Source of the DNA: Parasphingopyxis algicola
GTDB lineage: Bacteria; Pseudomonadota; Alphaproteobacteria; Sphingomonadales; Sphingomonadaceae
Assembly: GCF_013378075.1 (NCBI RefSeq)
Contig: NZ_CP051131.1
Span: 3,546,501 to 3,610,500, forward strand
DNA: 64,000 nt
Direction of reading: 5' to 3'
Positions 18,700-27,798 of the stretch are shown in pieces. The position numbers were made by a program, and so were the translations under genes. The notes under the pieces are model-generated. The model was not told the DNA's origin, searched no databases, and saw only the letters and a list, made by a program, of their open reading frames with translations. Every line of letters starts with the position of its first letter. Position 1 is the first letter of the stretch.

Positions 18700-19917
18700 T
18701 CAGGCGAGCGCCGAATAGATGAGCGTCTTCAGCTCGCGGCGGATCGGATAGATGTTCGAGGGCTGGAGCTGGGTCATGAAAACCATGGTCAGATCCTCGA
18801 CCGGGTCGACGAAAAAGGCGGTCGAATACATGCCGCCCCAGTAGAATTCGCCCTTGGAACCCGGGATCATCGTGCGCGCGACATCGTCGGTCACCGCGAA
18901 GCCGAGGCCGAAGCCGGTGCCCGCATTCTGCGCCTCGCTGAACAGCGCCTGCGACATGTCGGTCAGGTCCTGGCCGCCGGGCAGGTGGTTCTGCGTCATC
19001 AGCGCGATCGTCTTGCGGCCGACGATCCGCGCATCGCTCAGCGTGCCCTTGCCGAGCAGCATCCTGCAGAAGCGGTGATAATCGGCGCTCGTCGATACCA
19101 GCCCGCCGCCGCCGGACAGCAGCTTGGGCGGTTTCGACCAGAGGCTCTTTTCGGCGCGGTCGAACATTACCGGTTCCTTGGGCGTCCAGGCCCAGCAATC
19201 GCCGAGCCGGTCCGTCTTGTCCCCCGGCACGGTGAAGAACGTGTCCGCCATGCCGAGCGGCGCGAAGATATGCTCGGCGAAATAGGCGTCGAGCGATTGT
19301 CCCGAAACACGCTGCACCACCGCGCCGAGCACGTCGGTCGACACCGAATAGTTCCAAGCGGTGCCAGGCGAGAATTCGAGCGGCAGGATACCGAGTTCGG
19401 CGATAAAGCTGTCGAGATCGTGATTGCCGTGCCAGTTTTCGAGCTTCCGCTCGCGATAGGCGAGATCGACATTGGAGCGGTTCTGGAAGGCGTAGGTCAG
19501 CCCCGAGGTGTGGCGGAGCAGGTCGACCATCCGCATGGGCGCATCGGTCGGCCGGGTGACGAAGGGGAGCTGCCCGCCGCCGCCCGCATAAACCCCGATA
19601 TCCTTGAACTCGGGCAGTATGCGATGGACCGGATCGTCGAGCGCGACCTTGCCCCGTTCGACCAGCTGCATGAAGGCGATCGAGGTGATGGGCTTGGTCA
19701 TCGAAGCGATGCGGAACAGCTGGTCGTCGGCGAGCGGCGTACCATCCGCGCGCGCGATGCCGTCCGAGGCGAACAGCGCGACGTCATCGCCGCGCCCGAT
19801 CGTCAGCTGGAAATTCTTGAGTTTTCCGCTCGCGATATAGCGCTCCCTCAGAAAGGCCGGGATGTAATCCAAGCGTTCGGGAACGAAGCCCAGGCTGTCG
19901 GCATCGGCAGTTTGCAT
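18700..19917 (-). CDS. Serine hydrolase, class C beta-lactamase / EstB esterase family
   Basis: About 405 residues. The family signature SxxK appears as S72-M-T-K75 and the second motif as Y190-S-V (EstB-like esterases have YxS/YSV in place of YxN). A WGGMYST block follows near the C-terminus. Such enzymes hydrolyse esters, lactones or amides; no signal peptide is seen, so it is cytosolic. The frame continues nine codons upstream to an ATG at 19944, but that ATG lies inside a palindromic repeat, so I chose 19917. It belongs to the catabolic cluster and reads away from the alcohol dehydrogenase promoter. Confidence 0.88.
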   Translation of the reverse strand: MQTADADSLGFVPERLDYIPAFLRERYIASGKLKNFQLTIGRGDDVALFASDGIARADGTPLADDQLFRIASMTKPITSIAFMQLVERGKVALDDPVHRILPEFKDIGVYAGGGGQLPFVTRPTDAPMRMVDLLRHTSGLTYAFQNRSNVDLAYRERKLENWHGNHDLDSFIAELGILPLEFSPGTAWNYSVSTDVLGAVVQRVSGQSLDAYFAEHIFAPLGMADTFFTVPGDKTDRLGDCWAWTPKEPVMFDRAEKSLWSKPPKLLSGGGGLVSTSADYHRFCRMLLGKGTLSDARIVGRKTIALMTQNHLPGGQDLTDMSQALFSEAQNAGTGFGLGFAVTDDVARTMIPGSKGEFYWGGMYSTAFFVDPVEDLTMVFMTQLQPSNIYPIRRELKTLIYSALA

Positions 19918-19938
19918 AGGTGTTGTCTTCTTTTCTGT

Positions 19939-20029
19939 CGTCATCCTGAACTCGTTTCAGGATCCACTTTTCAACACGCGCCTACGTCGCAAGAGGATGA
20001 GTGGATGCTGAAACGAGTTCAGCATGACG
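19939..20029. repeat. Inverted repeat with CGTCATCCTGAACTCG arms
   Basis: Arms at 19939-19966 and 20001-20029 carry CCTGAACTCGTTTCAGG and its mirror CTGAAACGAGTTCAG, each also a short palindrome. The element fills most of the gap between the serine hydrolase and the alcohol dehydrogenase, so it lies within the upstream region of the first and downstream of the second. Confidence 0.75.
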
Positions 20030-20040
20030 GGATGGTGATT

Positions 20041-21123
20041 TTAATCGAACACGATGACCGAGCGCGCCGCATCGCCGCCGCGCAGCTTGTCGAACCCGTC
20101 ATTGATCTGCTCGAGCGTGATCCGTTCGGCGATCACCGTGTCGAGATCGAGCCGGCCGTCGAGATAGAAGGCGACGAGCCGCGGCATATCGCGCATGAAA
20201 TGGCCCGACCCCATCAAGGAGCCCATGATCGACTTGCCCTGGAGGAATTCGGGCCCGTGGATCTCTACCATCTCGCCGGGCGGGATCATGCCGACGACGA
20301 CGGCCTTGCCGCCGCGCCGGACGACCTTCCAGGCGGTCTGCGTCGTATCGGTGCGGCCGACGCATTCGACCGCATAGTCGACACCGCCACCTGTCGCTTC
20401 GATCACCTGCTCGACAACGTCTTCTTGCGAGGCATCGAACGTCTTGGTCGCGCCCATCTTCGTCGCGAGTTCGCGTTTCGATTCGACCGGATCGACGGCG
20501 ATGATATCCCCGGCGCCCGCTATCTTCGCCGAGTTGATCGCCGACAGGCCGATGCCGCCCGCGCCGATCACGGCGACGGTCTCGCCCGGCCTGAGGCCGC
20601 AGGCGTTGAAGATCGAGCCCGATCCGGTGATCACCGAACAGCCGATCAGCGCCGCCCGGTCCATCGGCATCTCCTTGTCGATCGCGACGCAGGCGTTTTC
20701 GTGGACGAGCATTTCCTCGGCGAAGCCCGACAGGTTGAGAAATTGCACCATCGGCTCGCCGTTGAGCGACAGCCGCGGAGACGCGTGCTCGGGCCGCTGC
20801 AACGAACTGTCCTGGCACAGCGTGTGCTGGCCGTTCTGGCACAGCCCGCACGTGCCGCAAGCCGGTGCGAGAAAGGTCACGACATGATCGCCCGGCGCGA
20901 CATGCCGGACCTCGCTGCCGACGGCCGTCACGACGCCCGCCGCTTCATGGCCGAGAACCGTGGGCAGCGGATAGGGATAGACGCCGTCGAGAAAATGGAG
21001 GTCCGACCGGCACAGGCCGACCGCGGCGGTCTTGATCCGTACCTCGCGCGGACCGGGATCGTCGATATCGACCTCCGCGATCTCCATCGGCTTGCCGGGT
21101 TCGGTAAGTAGGGCAGCTTTCAT
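20041..21123 (-). CDS. Zinc-dependent alcohol dehydrogenase (class III-like)
   Basis: A 360-residue medium-chain dehydrogenase. Catalytic zinc ligands are in GLCRSDLHF (Cys37) and GHEAAG; the structural zinc loop is CGTCGLCQNGQHTLC. The NAD-binding turn is VIGAGGIGLSAI. It oxidises a primary or secondary alcohol, or reduces the aldehyde, with NAD; the substrate is unknown. It sits with acyl-CoA dehydrogenases and an MFS carrier, so an alcohol intermediate of lipid or isoprenoid breakdown is likely. The preceding gene on the strand, at 21182, ends 58 bases upstream. Confidence 0.93.
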   Translation of the reverse strand: MKAALLTEPGKPMEIAEVDIDDPGPREVRIKTAAVGLCRSDLHFLDGVYPYPLPTVLGHEAAGVVTAVGSEVRHVAPGDHVVTFLAPACGTCGLCQNGQHTLCQDSSLQRPEHASPRLSLNGEPMVQFLNLSGFAEEMLVHENACVAIDKEMPMDRAALIGCSVITGSGSIFNACGLRPGETVAVIGAGGIGLSAINSAKIAGAGDIIAVDPVESKRELATKMGATKTFDASQEDVVEQVIEATGGGVDYAVECVGRTDTTQTAWKVVRRGGKAVVVGMIPPGEMVEIHGPEFLQGKSIMGSLMGSGHFMRDMPRLVAFYLDGRLDLDTVIAERITLEQINDGFDKLRGGDAARSVIVFD

Positions 21124-21147
21124 TTTATTCCTCTTTGCGTTTCTGAA

Positions 21148-21174
21148 GCCCTCTCTCCTTCAGGGGAAAGGGGG
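21148..21174. repeat. Degenerate CTCTCCTTCAGGGG palindrome
   Basis: GCCCTCTCTCCTTCAGGGG followed by AAAGGGGGC is a weaker copy of the palindrome that brackets the DUF559 gene at 26.2-26.6 kb. It lies between the alcohol dehydrogenase and the acyl-CoA dehydrogenase. Confidence 0.55.
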
Positions 21175-21181
21175 CAAATGC

Positions 21182-22468
21182 CTAGCGCGTGACGCCGATA
21201 TCGCCGCTGGAGATCGCACCGTCGTCTTCGGTCGGCGCATGGCGGCCGAATTCCCAGCGGGCGATGGCACGCGCATGGACTTCGTCCGGGCCGTCCGCAA
21301 GACGCAGCGTCCGCTGGCTCGCATAGGCGCGGGCGAGGCCGGGGTCGGTGGTGACGCCGGCACCGCCAAAGGCCTGGATCGCATCGTCGATGATGCGCAG
21401 CGCCATGGTCGGCGCCGAGACCTTGATCATCGCGATCTCGTTGCGCGCCGTCTTGTTGCCGGCCCGGTCCATCATATCGGCGGCCTTGAGGCAGAGCAGA
21501 CGGTTCATCTCGATATCGATCCGGGCCTGCGCGACACGCCATTCCCAGATGCTGTGATCGGAGATCGTTTTGCCGAAGGCGACGCGCGACTGGAGCCGCT
21601 TGCACATTTTTTCCAGCGCCACTTCGGCAACGCCGATCGTGCGCATGCAGTGATGAATGCGGCCCGGGCCCAGACGGCCCTGGGCGATCTCGAAGCCGCG
21701 GCCTTCGCCGAGCAGGAGGTTCGTCGCGGGGACGCGCACGTCCTTGAGTTCGACCTCCATATGGCCGTGCGGCGCATCGTCATAGCCGAAGACCGGCAGG
21801 TGGCGGATGATGTTCACACCGTCGGCGTCGGTCGGCATCAGAATCTGCGATTGCTGCTGGTGGCGATTGGCTTCGAAATCGGTCTTGCCCATCACGATCG
21901 CGATTTTGCAGCGCGGATCGCCGAGTCCGGACGACCACCATTTGCGGCCGTTGATGACATAGTCGTCGCCATCGCGCTCGATCCGGGTTTCGATGTTGGT
22001 GGCGTCGGAAGAGGCGACCTGCGGTTCGGTCATGAGGAAGGCCGAGCGAATCTCGCCGTTCATCAGCGGGCGGAGCCATTGTTCTTTCTGCTCAAGCGTA
22101 CCGTAGCGGTGGAAGACCTCCATATTGCCGGTATCGGGCGCGGAACAGTTGAAACATTCCGAGGCGATGCCGACCCGGCCCATCTCCTCGGCGCACAGGG
22201 CGTACTCGAGGTTGGTCAGCTGCTCGCCCTCGAACTCGAACGTGTCGTCGACATGCTGCTGGCCGGAATGGGGCGGCATGAAGAAGTTCCAGAGGCCCTT
22301 GGCCTTGGCCTTCGCTTTCAGTTCCTCGAGCACCTCGCTCGTACCCCAGCGATTGTCGGCGGGAAATTCGGCTTCATAGTCGGCGACGCGCGGCCGGACT
22401 TCGGCTTCGATGAAATCGCGGACGCGATCGCGGAAATGGGTCTCGCGGTCGGAAAGGGTGAAATCCAT
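21182..22468 (-). CDS. Acyl-CoA dehydrogenase, ACAD10/11-like
   Basis: A 428-residue flavoenzyme. It has the ACAD10/11-type pattern: [36 protein letters not shown] and the C-terminal [18 protein letters not shown]. Related enzymes act on long-chain, branched or hydroxy-derived acyl-CoAs. It has the conserved FAD-adjoining [12 protein letters not shown] block near residue 150. It probably shares a transcript with the alcohol dehydrogenase downstream and lies behind the MFS carrier gene on the same strand. Confidence 0.94.
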   Translation of the reverse strand: MDFTLSDRETHFRDRVRDFIEAEVRPRVADYEAEFPADNRWGTSEVLEELKAKAKAKGLWNFFMPPHSGQQHVDDTFEFEGEQLTNLEYALCAEEMGRVGIASECFNCSAPDTGNMEVFHRYGTLEQKEQWLRPLMNGEIRSAFLMTEPQVASSDATNIETRIERDGDDYVINGRKWWSSGLGDPRCKIAIVMGKTDFEANRHQQQSQILMPTDADGVNIIRHLPVFGYDDAPHGHMEVELKDVRVPATNLLLGEGRGFEIAQGRLGPGRIHHCMRTIGVAEVALEKMCKRLQSRVAFGKTISDHSIWEWRVAQARIDIEMNRLLCLKAADMMDRAGNKTARNEIAMIKVSAPTMALRIIDDAIQAFGGAGVTTDPGLARAYASQRTLRLADGPDEVHARAIARWEFGRHAPTEDDGAISSGDIGVTR

Positions 22469-22500
22469 TGGAGGTCTCCTTTGTCTTATCTATTTGAAAT

Positions 22501-23970
22501 CTATGTGGTTTCTGTGAGGCCGCGCATCCGGGCGATGCGGGCATGATGATCATCCTCGTTAATCGGAAAGCGGTTCATGAAATAGGCGGCGGCCGAGCCG
22601 AGTATCATGATCAGCGCGACGTAGATCAACGCCAGATCGCGCAGCACGGTATCGGCGACTTCACCGGGCACGGCCTGGTCCGGGAAGGCGGCGGCGGTCA
22701 GGATAGCCGCCGAGATGAACACCCCGGCGCCCGACACGCATTTTTGCAGGAAGAACTGCCCGGCGAAGAACAGTCCTTCGGACCGCCGGCCGGTCTTTTC
22801 AGCGTCATCCTCGATCACGTCTGTTAGCATCGAGGATTTGAGGATCAGCGACGCGACCAGCCCGCCTGTGCCGATTGCCAGGAAAACGAGGATCGAGGGC
22901 AGCAGCATCGGATCGCCATTTTCCGGGAAGAAGCCGATCGTGCGTGCGATATAGGGGATCGGCTGCAGGGCGACGGCCAGGAGCAGGCAGAGCATCGCGG
23001 CCCTGGGTTTGCCGACGCGGCGCGACAGCCAGGTCGATCCGAGAACCGCGCCGAGAATGCCGAACATCAGGACGAAAATGTACCAGGCGAGCGCGGTCGA
23101 ATCCAACTGCCAGTAATAGGTGATGAAATAGGTGAGGAGGCCGAAAGATATGCCTTGGCTGACATAGGCACAGAGCCCGCCGAGCATCAGGATCAGGAAG
23201 GCCCGGTTGCTCAGCGATCCGAAAATACCCCGGAACGTCTGGCCGAGCGTCATTTTCACGCGCTCCACCTTAGGCAGATATTTGATCTCGCTATGCGTGC
23301 CGAGTGCCGAGAGCAGGATGACGCTCGACATGATTACCGAGGCGATGATCGCATAGTCGCTATAGCCGGCCGGATTGAGCTGGCCGTTCGGATATTCGGG
23401 CGTCGGGGCCAGTAACACGGCGAATGTGAACAGCAACATGGTCGCGCCGCCGAGCCAGCCGAAGAAGAAGCGCAGACCGAAGATGCGCGTCCGCTCGTGA
23501 TATTCGCTCGTCAGCTCGGGGCCGAGCGCCGCCATCGGCACTTCGAAACAGGACATCGTCGCGCGGACGAGAAAAGCGATGCCAAATATGTAGAAGAACA
23601 TGCCGGTATTGGATGCTTCCGGGGGATTCCAGAGCAGCAGGAAGAAAAGGCCGGCGGGTATGGCCGACAAGTAGATGAAAGGGTGTCGCCGTCCCCACCG
23701 GGTGCGCAGATTGTCCGAGAAATGGCCGACGATGGGATCGATAAAGGCGTCCATCACCAGCGCGATCAGGACGGCGGCACCGACGATCGCCGCCGGTACT
23801 CCGATGACCTGGTTGTAATAGATCAGGAGCAGCAGGGAGAAGCCGTTGTCCTTGATGCCGAAGGCGATCGCTCCGAAGCCGAATGCGAATTTCACGCGGG
23901 TCGGGACCTTCCGTTCGAGCGGAACGGCCAGATCGCGCGGTGCGCTTTGGGAGGGAGTGGCATCGGCCAT
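22501..23970 (-). CDS. MFS sugar/organic anion carrier, GPH (MelB-like) family
   Basis: A 489-residue protein with about twelve membrane helices. The DAFIDPIVGHFSDNLRTRWGRRHPF loop between helices 2 and 3 is the mark of the glycoside-pentoside-hexuronide:cation symporter family. Sphingomonads often place such carriers next to acyl-CoA catabolism genes, so the real cargo here may be a lipid-derived acid rather than a sugar; this is inference. It ends 33 bases before the dehydrogenase at 21182 starts, and its own start lies 8 bases after the upstream SDR ends, so the three form one operon. Confidence 0.9.
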   Translation of the reverse strand: MADATPSQSAPRDLAVPLERKVPTRVKFAFGFGAIAFGIKDNGFSLLLLIYYNQVIGVPAAIVGAAVLIALVMDAFIDPIVGHFSDNLRTRWGRRHPFIYLSAIPAGLFFLLLWNPPEASNTGMFFYIFGIAFLVRATMSCFEVPMAALGPELTSEYHERTRIFGLRFFFGWLGGATMLLFTFAVLLAPTPEYPNGQLNPAGYSDYAIIASVIMSSVILLSALGTHSEIKYLPKVERVKMTLGQTFRGIFGSLSNRAFLILMLGGLCAYVSQGISFGLLTYFITYYWQLDSTALAWYIFVLMFGILGAVLGSTWLSRRVGKPRAAMLCLLLAVALQPIPYIARTIGFFPENGDPMLLPSILVFLAIGTGGLVASLILKSSMLTDVIEDDAEKTGRRSEGLFFAGQFFLQKCVSGAGVFISAAILTAAAFPDQAVPGEVADTVLRDLALIYVALIMILGSAAAYFMNRFPINEDDHHARIARMRGLTETT

Positions 23971-23978
23971 TCGGTCGC

Positions 23979-24824
23979 TCAGCTGCTCCCTTCTTCCGGC
24001 ATGATGAGTTCTAGCAAGCCGGGCGTGTTCGGATCCCAGCTATGGCGGTGGCCGATCGTGATCCCGCCGTCGACGGTCAGGTCGATCCCGTTGACGAAGC
24101 CGCCCTGATCGGAGGCGAGGTAGAGGACGGCCTGGGCGATATCGTCCGGCATGCCGGATCGCGCCACCGGCTGCGCCATCGGCGAGATCGCGTGGATCGC
24201 TTCGTCGATCCGCCTGGCTTCCTCGGGTTCGTCCTTGCGGGAATCGGCGAAGATGTTGGTCATGATGAAGCCGGGGCTGATCGAATTGACCCGGATATTG
24301 TGCTGGGCGAGCTGCGCCGCCGACAGTTTCGACAGATGCCGGACACCGGCCTTGGCGGTCGCATAGGCGATCGGTCCCCAGCCCGCCTCGTGCGCGTTGA
24401 TCGACGAGGTATTGATGATCACCCCGCCGCCCGCTTGCTTCATATGGTCGACGACATAACGCGTGCCCATCGCCACCGACCGCAGCAACAGGTTCATGGT
24501 CATGTCCCAATCCTCGGCCGTGATCTCGTCGATCCGCTCCTGGGCGCCGCCGGCGCCGGCATTGTTGAACAATATGTCGACGCCGCCGAAATGCCCGGCG
24601 GCATTGTCGATCAGGCTCCTGATGTCGCCGACGTCGCAAACATCGGTCGTCTGGAAGGCGAGGCGATTATCGAAGCGCGATTCGGCGGCCAACGCGTCGC
24701 CGGCCTCTGCATTGAGATCGCCCATCATCACCTGGGCTCCCTCGGCTATGAACGCCTCGACCGTCGCTTTGCCGATGCCGGACGCTCCGCCGGTCACCAC
24801 CACGCGCTTGCCTTCGAATCTCAT
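23979..24824 (-). CDS. Short-chain dehydrogenase/reductase (SDR)
   Basis: A 281-residue classical SDR: cofactor motif TGGASGIGKA near the start, NNAGAG at about 88, catalytic serine in NTSSINAHE and Y-x3-K as YATAK. It oxidises or reduces a hydroxyl/keto group with NAD(P). The start is ATG 24824 after an AGAGGA site; a 47-codon upstream extension crosses the LiuR-like box and is not coding. It is the first gene of the leftward operon SDR-MFS-ACAD-ADH and is divergent from the dehydrogenase at 25019, with the operator box between them. Confidence 0.93.
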   Translation of the reverse strand: MRFEGKRVVVTGGASGIGKATVEAFIAEGAQVMMGDLNAEAGDALAAESRFDNRLAFQTTDVCDVGDIRSLIDNAAGHFGGVDILFNNAGAGGAQERIDEITAEDWDMTMNLLLRSVAMGTRYVVDHMKQAGGGVIINTSSINAHEAGWGPIAYATAKAGVRHLSKLSAAQLAQHNIRVNSISPGFIMTNIFADSRKDEPEEARRIDEAIHAISPMAQPVARSGMPDDIAQAVLYLASDQGGFVNGIDLTVDGGITIGHRHSWDPNTPGLLELIMPEEGSS

Positions 24825-24915
24825 GCTGTTCCTCTCCTGTGCGACGCTAGGCGAAAGCGATGACGCTCGAAAGCCCGTTGCGACCCAAAACTTTTTCTTG
24901 TGGCTTAGACGATAA

Positions 24916-24931
24916 TTGACGTAAACGTAAA
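24916..24931. promoter_or_regulatory. LiuR-like operator in the divergent SDR/ACAD promoter region
   Basis: TTGACGTAAACGTAAA matches the box at 14368-14383 in 15 of 16 positions, and the shared flanks AA and GCA extend the match to about 21 bases. It lies 92 bases from the leftward SDR start and 88 bases from the rightward dehydrogenase start, so one factor could control both operons. The ACGT-2-ACGT form fits the LiuR family of acyl-CoA-catabolism repressors. Confidence 0.65.
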
Positions 24932-25018
24932 GCAAGAGTCGATACCGGAAATGGCTTTTTCGCATATCGGTATCCGGCCCATGCTAGTTTGCGTTCGCGC
25001 ACGAAGAGGAGATTCGCG

Positions 25019-26200
25019 ATGTCCGACCTTGAAACCTTCCGCAGCGAAACCCGCGCCTGGCTGGAAGAAAATTGCCCGCCGGAAATGCGCGAACCGGTTC
25101 GCGACGAGGCCGATATCTATTGGGGCGGGCGCAACGCGACGTTCAAGAACGATGCGCAGAAGGCCTGGTTCGAAGCCTGCGTAGAAAAAGGCTACACGGT
25201 TCCCGAATGGCCGAAGGACTATGGCGGGGCGGGGCTGTCGCCGGCCGAAGGCAAGGTCCTCAAACAGGAAATGGCGCGGATCAAGGCGCGCCCGCCGCTC
25301 TCCAGTTTCGGCATCTGGATGCTCGGCCCCGCCCTCCTGCAATTCGGCACCGAAGAGCAGAAAGTGCACTATCTGAACGAGATAGCCCAGGGCAAAATCC
25401 GCTGGTGCCAGGGCTATTCGGAACCGGGCTCGGGATCGGACCTCGTATCCTTGCAGACATTCGGCGAAGACAAGGGCGATCACTGGGTCGTCAACGGCCA
25501 GAAGATATGGACCAGCTATGCCGACCAGGCCGACTGGATCTTCTGTCTCGTCCGCACCGACAAGTCCGACAAATATCGCGGCATCACCTTCATGCTGTTC
25601 GACATGGAATCGGCAGGTGTGTCGACCAAGCCGATCCTCCTCATCTCCGGCAGCTCGCCTTTCTGCGAGACATTCTTCGACGATGTGAAGGTGCCGAAGG
25701 ACCAGTTTGTCGGCGAAATCAATCGCGGCTGGGATGTCGCCAAATATCTGCTTGGCCATGAGCGCGAGATGATTTCGGGCATGGGCGGCGGTGGCGGCAT
25801 GGGTTCGCTCGGCAAGGCGGTGATGCCGGGTTTTGGCGAGGATGCCATGGGCCGGCTCGACGATCCGCTCCTCCGGGCCCAGCTAGCAGAACTCGACGTC
25901 GAGGCGCTGGCCTTCAAGGCGATGGCGGAGCGCTTCATGGATGAATTGAAGGCGAAGAAGAACCATCCGGCGACGCCGAACATGATGAAATATGTCGGGA
26001 CCGAGCTGAACAAGCGCCGCCACGAGCTGGTGATGGCGGCGGGCGGCTCCGAAGCGCTCGAATGGGAAAGCGAAGCATCGGATGGTGGCGCGAAATCGCG
26101 CGACTGGCTGCGAACCAAGGCCAACAGCATCGAGGGCGGCACGAGCGAGGTAATGCTCAATGTGATTTCGAAGCGGATTCTCGAGCTGCCGGACGCTTAG
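25019..26200 (+). CDS. Acyl-CoA dehydrogenase
   Basis: A 393-residue flavoenzyme, closely similar to the product of the gene at 14409: both have the EYGGAG/DYGGAG block, GYSEPGxGSDL, a KIW/KTW tryptophan block and a SGxSPFCETFF motif. The C-terminus ends with the usual SIEGGTSEVMLNVISKRIL. The start is ATG 25019 after an AAGAGGAGA site. It probably forms one operon with the dehydrogenase at 26645; such neighbours often make alpha2-beta2 heterotetramers in steroid side-chain oxidation, but this is not visible here. Confidence 0.95.
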   Translation: MSDLETFRSETRAWLEENCPPEMREPVRDEADIYWGGRNATFKNDAQKAWFEACVEKGYTVPEWPKDYGGAGLSPAEGKVLKQEMARIKARPPLSSFGIWMLGPALLQFGTEEQKVHYLNEIAQGKIRWCQGYSEPGSGSDLVSLQTFGEDKGDHWVVNGQKIWTSYADQADWIFCLVRTDKSDKYRGITFMLFDMESAGVSTKPILLISGSSPFCETFFDDVKVPKDQFVGEINRGWDVAKYLLGHEREMISGMGGGGGMGSLGKAVMPGFGEDAMGRLDDPLLRAQLAELDVEALAFKAMAERFMDELKAKKNHPATPNMMKYVGTELNKRRHELVMAAGGSEALEWESEASDGGAKSRDWLRTKANSIEGGTSEVMLNVISKRILELPDA

Positions 26201-26209
26201 TACAAAATT

Positions 26210-26246
26210 CCTCTCCCCTTCAGGGGAGAGGCTAGGAGAGGGGGAG
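26210..26246. repeat. Left inverted repeat boxing the DUF559 gene
   Basis: CCTCTCCCCTTCAGGGGAG plus AGGCTAGGAGAGGGGGAG. It is itself a palindrome, and it matches in reverse complement the copy at 26598-26634. Its AGGAGAGGGGGAG part directly precedes the GTG start at 26249 and would serve as ribosome-binding site of the nuclease-like gene. Confidence 0.8.
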
Positions 26247-26248
26247 TC

Positions 26249-26611
26249 GTGCGAAACCAAGCACTTCTCGACCATGCAAAGGACATGCGATCCGCACCTA
26301 CGCCGCCGGAGAAGGCGCTCTGGAACGCCTTGCGCGCTGGTCGCTTGGACGGAGCCAAGTTTCGAAGGCAGGTTGTGATAGGCAGATACATCGCCGATTT
26401 TGCTTGCCGCACACCGACCAAGATCGTTGTGGAGGCCGATGGAGAATCGCATGCGGCACAGCATGATTATGATGCCGAACGCACGGCTTTTCTGGAACGC
26501 AAAGGTTATCGCGTTCTGCGTTTCACAAACAGCGAAATATCGAACAATTTGGAGGGTGTGCTTGAAGCGATCCGGCAAGAGCTGCCGGAAGCGGATGCCC
26601 CCTCTCCCTAA
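26249..26611 (+). CDS. DUF559 endonuclease-like protein inside inverted repeats
   Basis: A 120-residue protein. DUF559 is related to the very-short-patch-repair/restriction endonuclease fold. The pattern APTPPEKALWNALRAG, FRRQVVIGRYIADFAC, VVEADG and YDAERTAFLERKGYRVLRF matches it, with D and E-A-D supplying the PD-(D/E)xK-type metal residues. GTG start at 26249 directly after the left repeat; the TAA stop at 26609-26611 lies inside the right repeat. It interrupts an acyl-CoA dehydrogenase operon. The family often sits next to such palindromes, so repeat propagation or a small mobile unit is possible. Function not known. Confidence 0.85.
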   Translation: MRNQALLDHAKDMRSAPTPPEKALWNALRAGRLDGAKFRRQVVIGRYIADFACRTPTKIVVEADGESHAAQHDYDAERTAFLERKGYRVLRFTNSEISNNLEGVLEAIRQELPEADAPSP

Positions 26612-26634
26612 CCCTCTCCCCTGAAGGGGAGAGG
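26598..26634. repeat. Right inverted repeat boxing the DUF559 gene
   Basis: The reverse complement of the copy at 26210-26246 with few differences: CCCTCTCCCCTGAAGGGG is the core palindrome. The stop codon of the nuclease-like gene (26609-26611) lies inside it, and the dehydrogenase gene starts 11 bases after its end. Confidence 0.8.
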
Positions 26635-26644
26635 GCATGAAAGG

Positions 26645-27790
26645 ATGAACATGCCCCTTTATCACGACGACGATCAGACGATGCTGCAGGACACGGTTCG
26701 CCCCTTCATGGCGGCCGAAGGCGGCATCGAGAAACAGCTGCGCCACTGGCGCGACCGGGACTGCAAGGACGGGTTCAGCCATGCGCTGTGGAAGCAGTTC
26801 GCCGAAATGGGCTTTACCGGCATGCTGGCCGGCGAAGAGGATGGCGGGCTCGGTATGGGCAATGTCGAAGCCGGTATCGTGCTCGAAGAAATTGGCCGCA
26901 ATCTGACGCCGTCGCCATTCCTGACCACCTCGGTCGTCGGCGTGACCGCGCTGAACGACGCGAGCAAGGCCATGCGCGATCAGTGGCTTCCCGGAATCAT
27001 CGGCGGCGATACGGTGCTGGGCATCGCAATCGACGAGAGCGCCAAGTTCCGCCCGACGCATATCGCCATGACAGCGGAGCGTTCGGGTAACGGCTTCAAG
27101 CTCAATGGCAAGAAGCAGTTCGTCGTGCAGGGCGCTTCGGCCGACATGCTGATCGTCGCCGCGCGGACTGGCGGCAGCGCCGGCGAAACGGACGGCATCA
27201 CGCTGTTTGCGGTCGAAAAAGATGCCGCCGGGCTATCGGCCGAGGTCGCGCGGCTGGTGGATAGCGCGATGGCCGCGCATGTCGAATTCGATAATGTCGA
27301 GGTCACGGCCGATGCGGTGATCGGCGAGGTCGATCAGGGTTGGGGCGTCATGACGAAAATGCTCCACGCCGGACAGACGGGCGCATCGGCCGAGATGGTC
27401 GGCGTCGGAGCCGGCGCGATGGACATGACCGTCGACTATCTCAAGGAGCGCAAGCAGTTCGGCCGGACGATCGGCAGTTTCCAGGCGCTGCAGCACCGCA
27501 CCGCGCATCTCTACAGCGAGATGGAAGTGGCGCGCTCGACTGTCCTCAAGGCGCAGCAGCTGCTCGACGAAGGAGACGAGGGCGCGCTGCTGATGGTATC
27601 CGTCGCCAAGGCCAAGGCCGGGCGGGCCACGAACCTCGCCGTGCGCGAGGGCGTGCAGATGCATGGCGGCATCGGTATGACCGACGAATATGATATCGGC
27701 CTCTATATGAAGCGGGACCGGGCGCTGGCCGAATTCATGGGCGACGCCAATTATCACGCCAATCGCGTTGCGGAGATGAGCGGCTATTGA
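26645..27790 (+). CDS. Acyl-CoA dehydrogenase
   Basis: A 381-residue member of the acyl-CoA dehydrogenase family, more divergent than the one at 25019. Recognisable blocks are GEEDGGLGMGNVEAG, NGKKQFVVQGASAD, the FAD loop LKERKQFGRTIGSFQALQHR and VQMHGGIGMTDEYDI. The usual TEP block is replaced, so it may be the partner subunit lacking one of the FAD contacts, as in heterotetrameric steroid or branched-acyl dehydrogenases; that is inference. It follows the DUF559 insertion in the operon begun at 25019. Confidence 0.92.
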   Translation: MNMPLYHDDDQTMLQDTVRPFMAAEGGIEKQLRHWRDRDCKDGFSHALWKQFAEMGFTGMLAGEEDGGLGMGNVEAGIVLEEIGRNLTPSPFLTTSVVGVTALNDASKAMRDQWLPGIIGGDTVLGIAIDESAKFRPTHIAMTAERSGNGFKLNGKKQFVVQGASADMLIVAARTGGSAGETDGITLFAVEKDAAGLSAEVARLVDSAMAAHVEFDNVEVTADAVIGEVDQGWGVMTKMLHAGQTGASAEMVGVGAGAMDMTVDYLKERKQFGRTIGSFQALQHRTAHLYSEMEVARSTVLKAQQLLDEGDEGALLMVSVAKAKAGRATNLAVREGVQMHGGIGMTDEYDIGLYMKRDRALAEFMGDANYHANRVAEMSGY

Positions 27791-27798
27791 GGCTAATA

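Noticed and set aside
18631-21111. An 826-codon plus-strand frame
   Set aside because: It lies antisense to two clear genes and runs through a palindromic repeat. No family pattern is seen.
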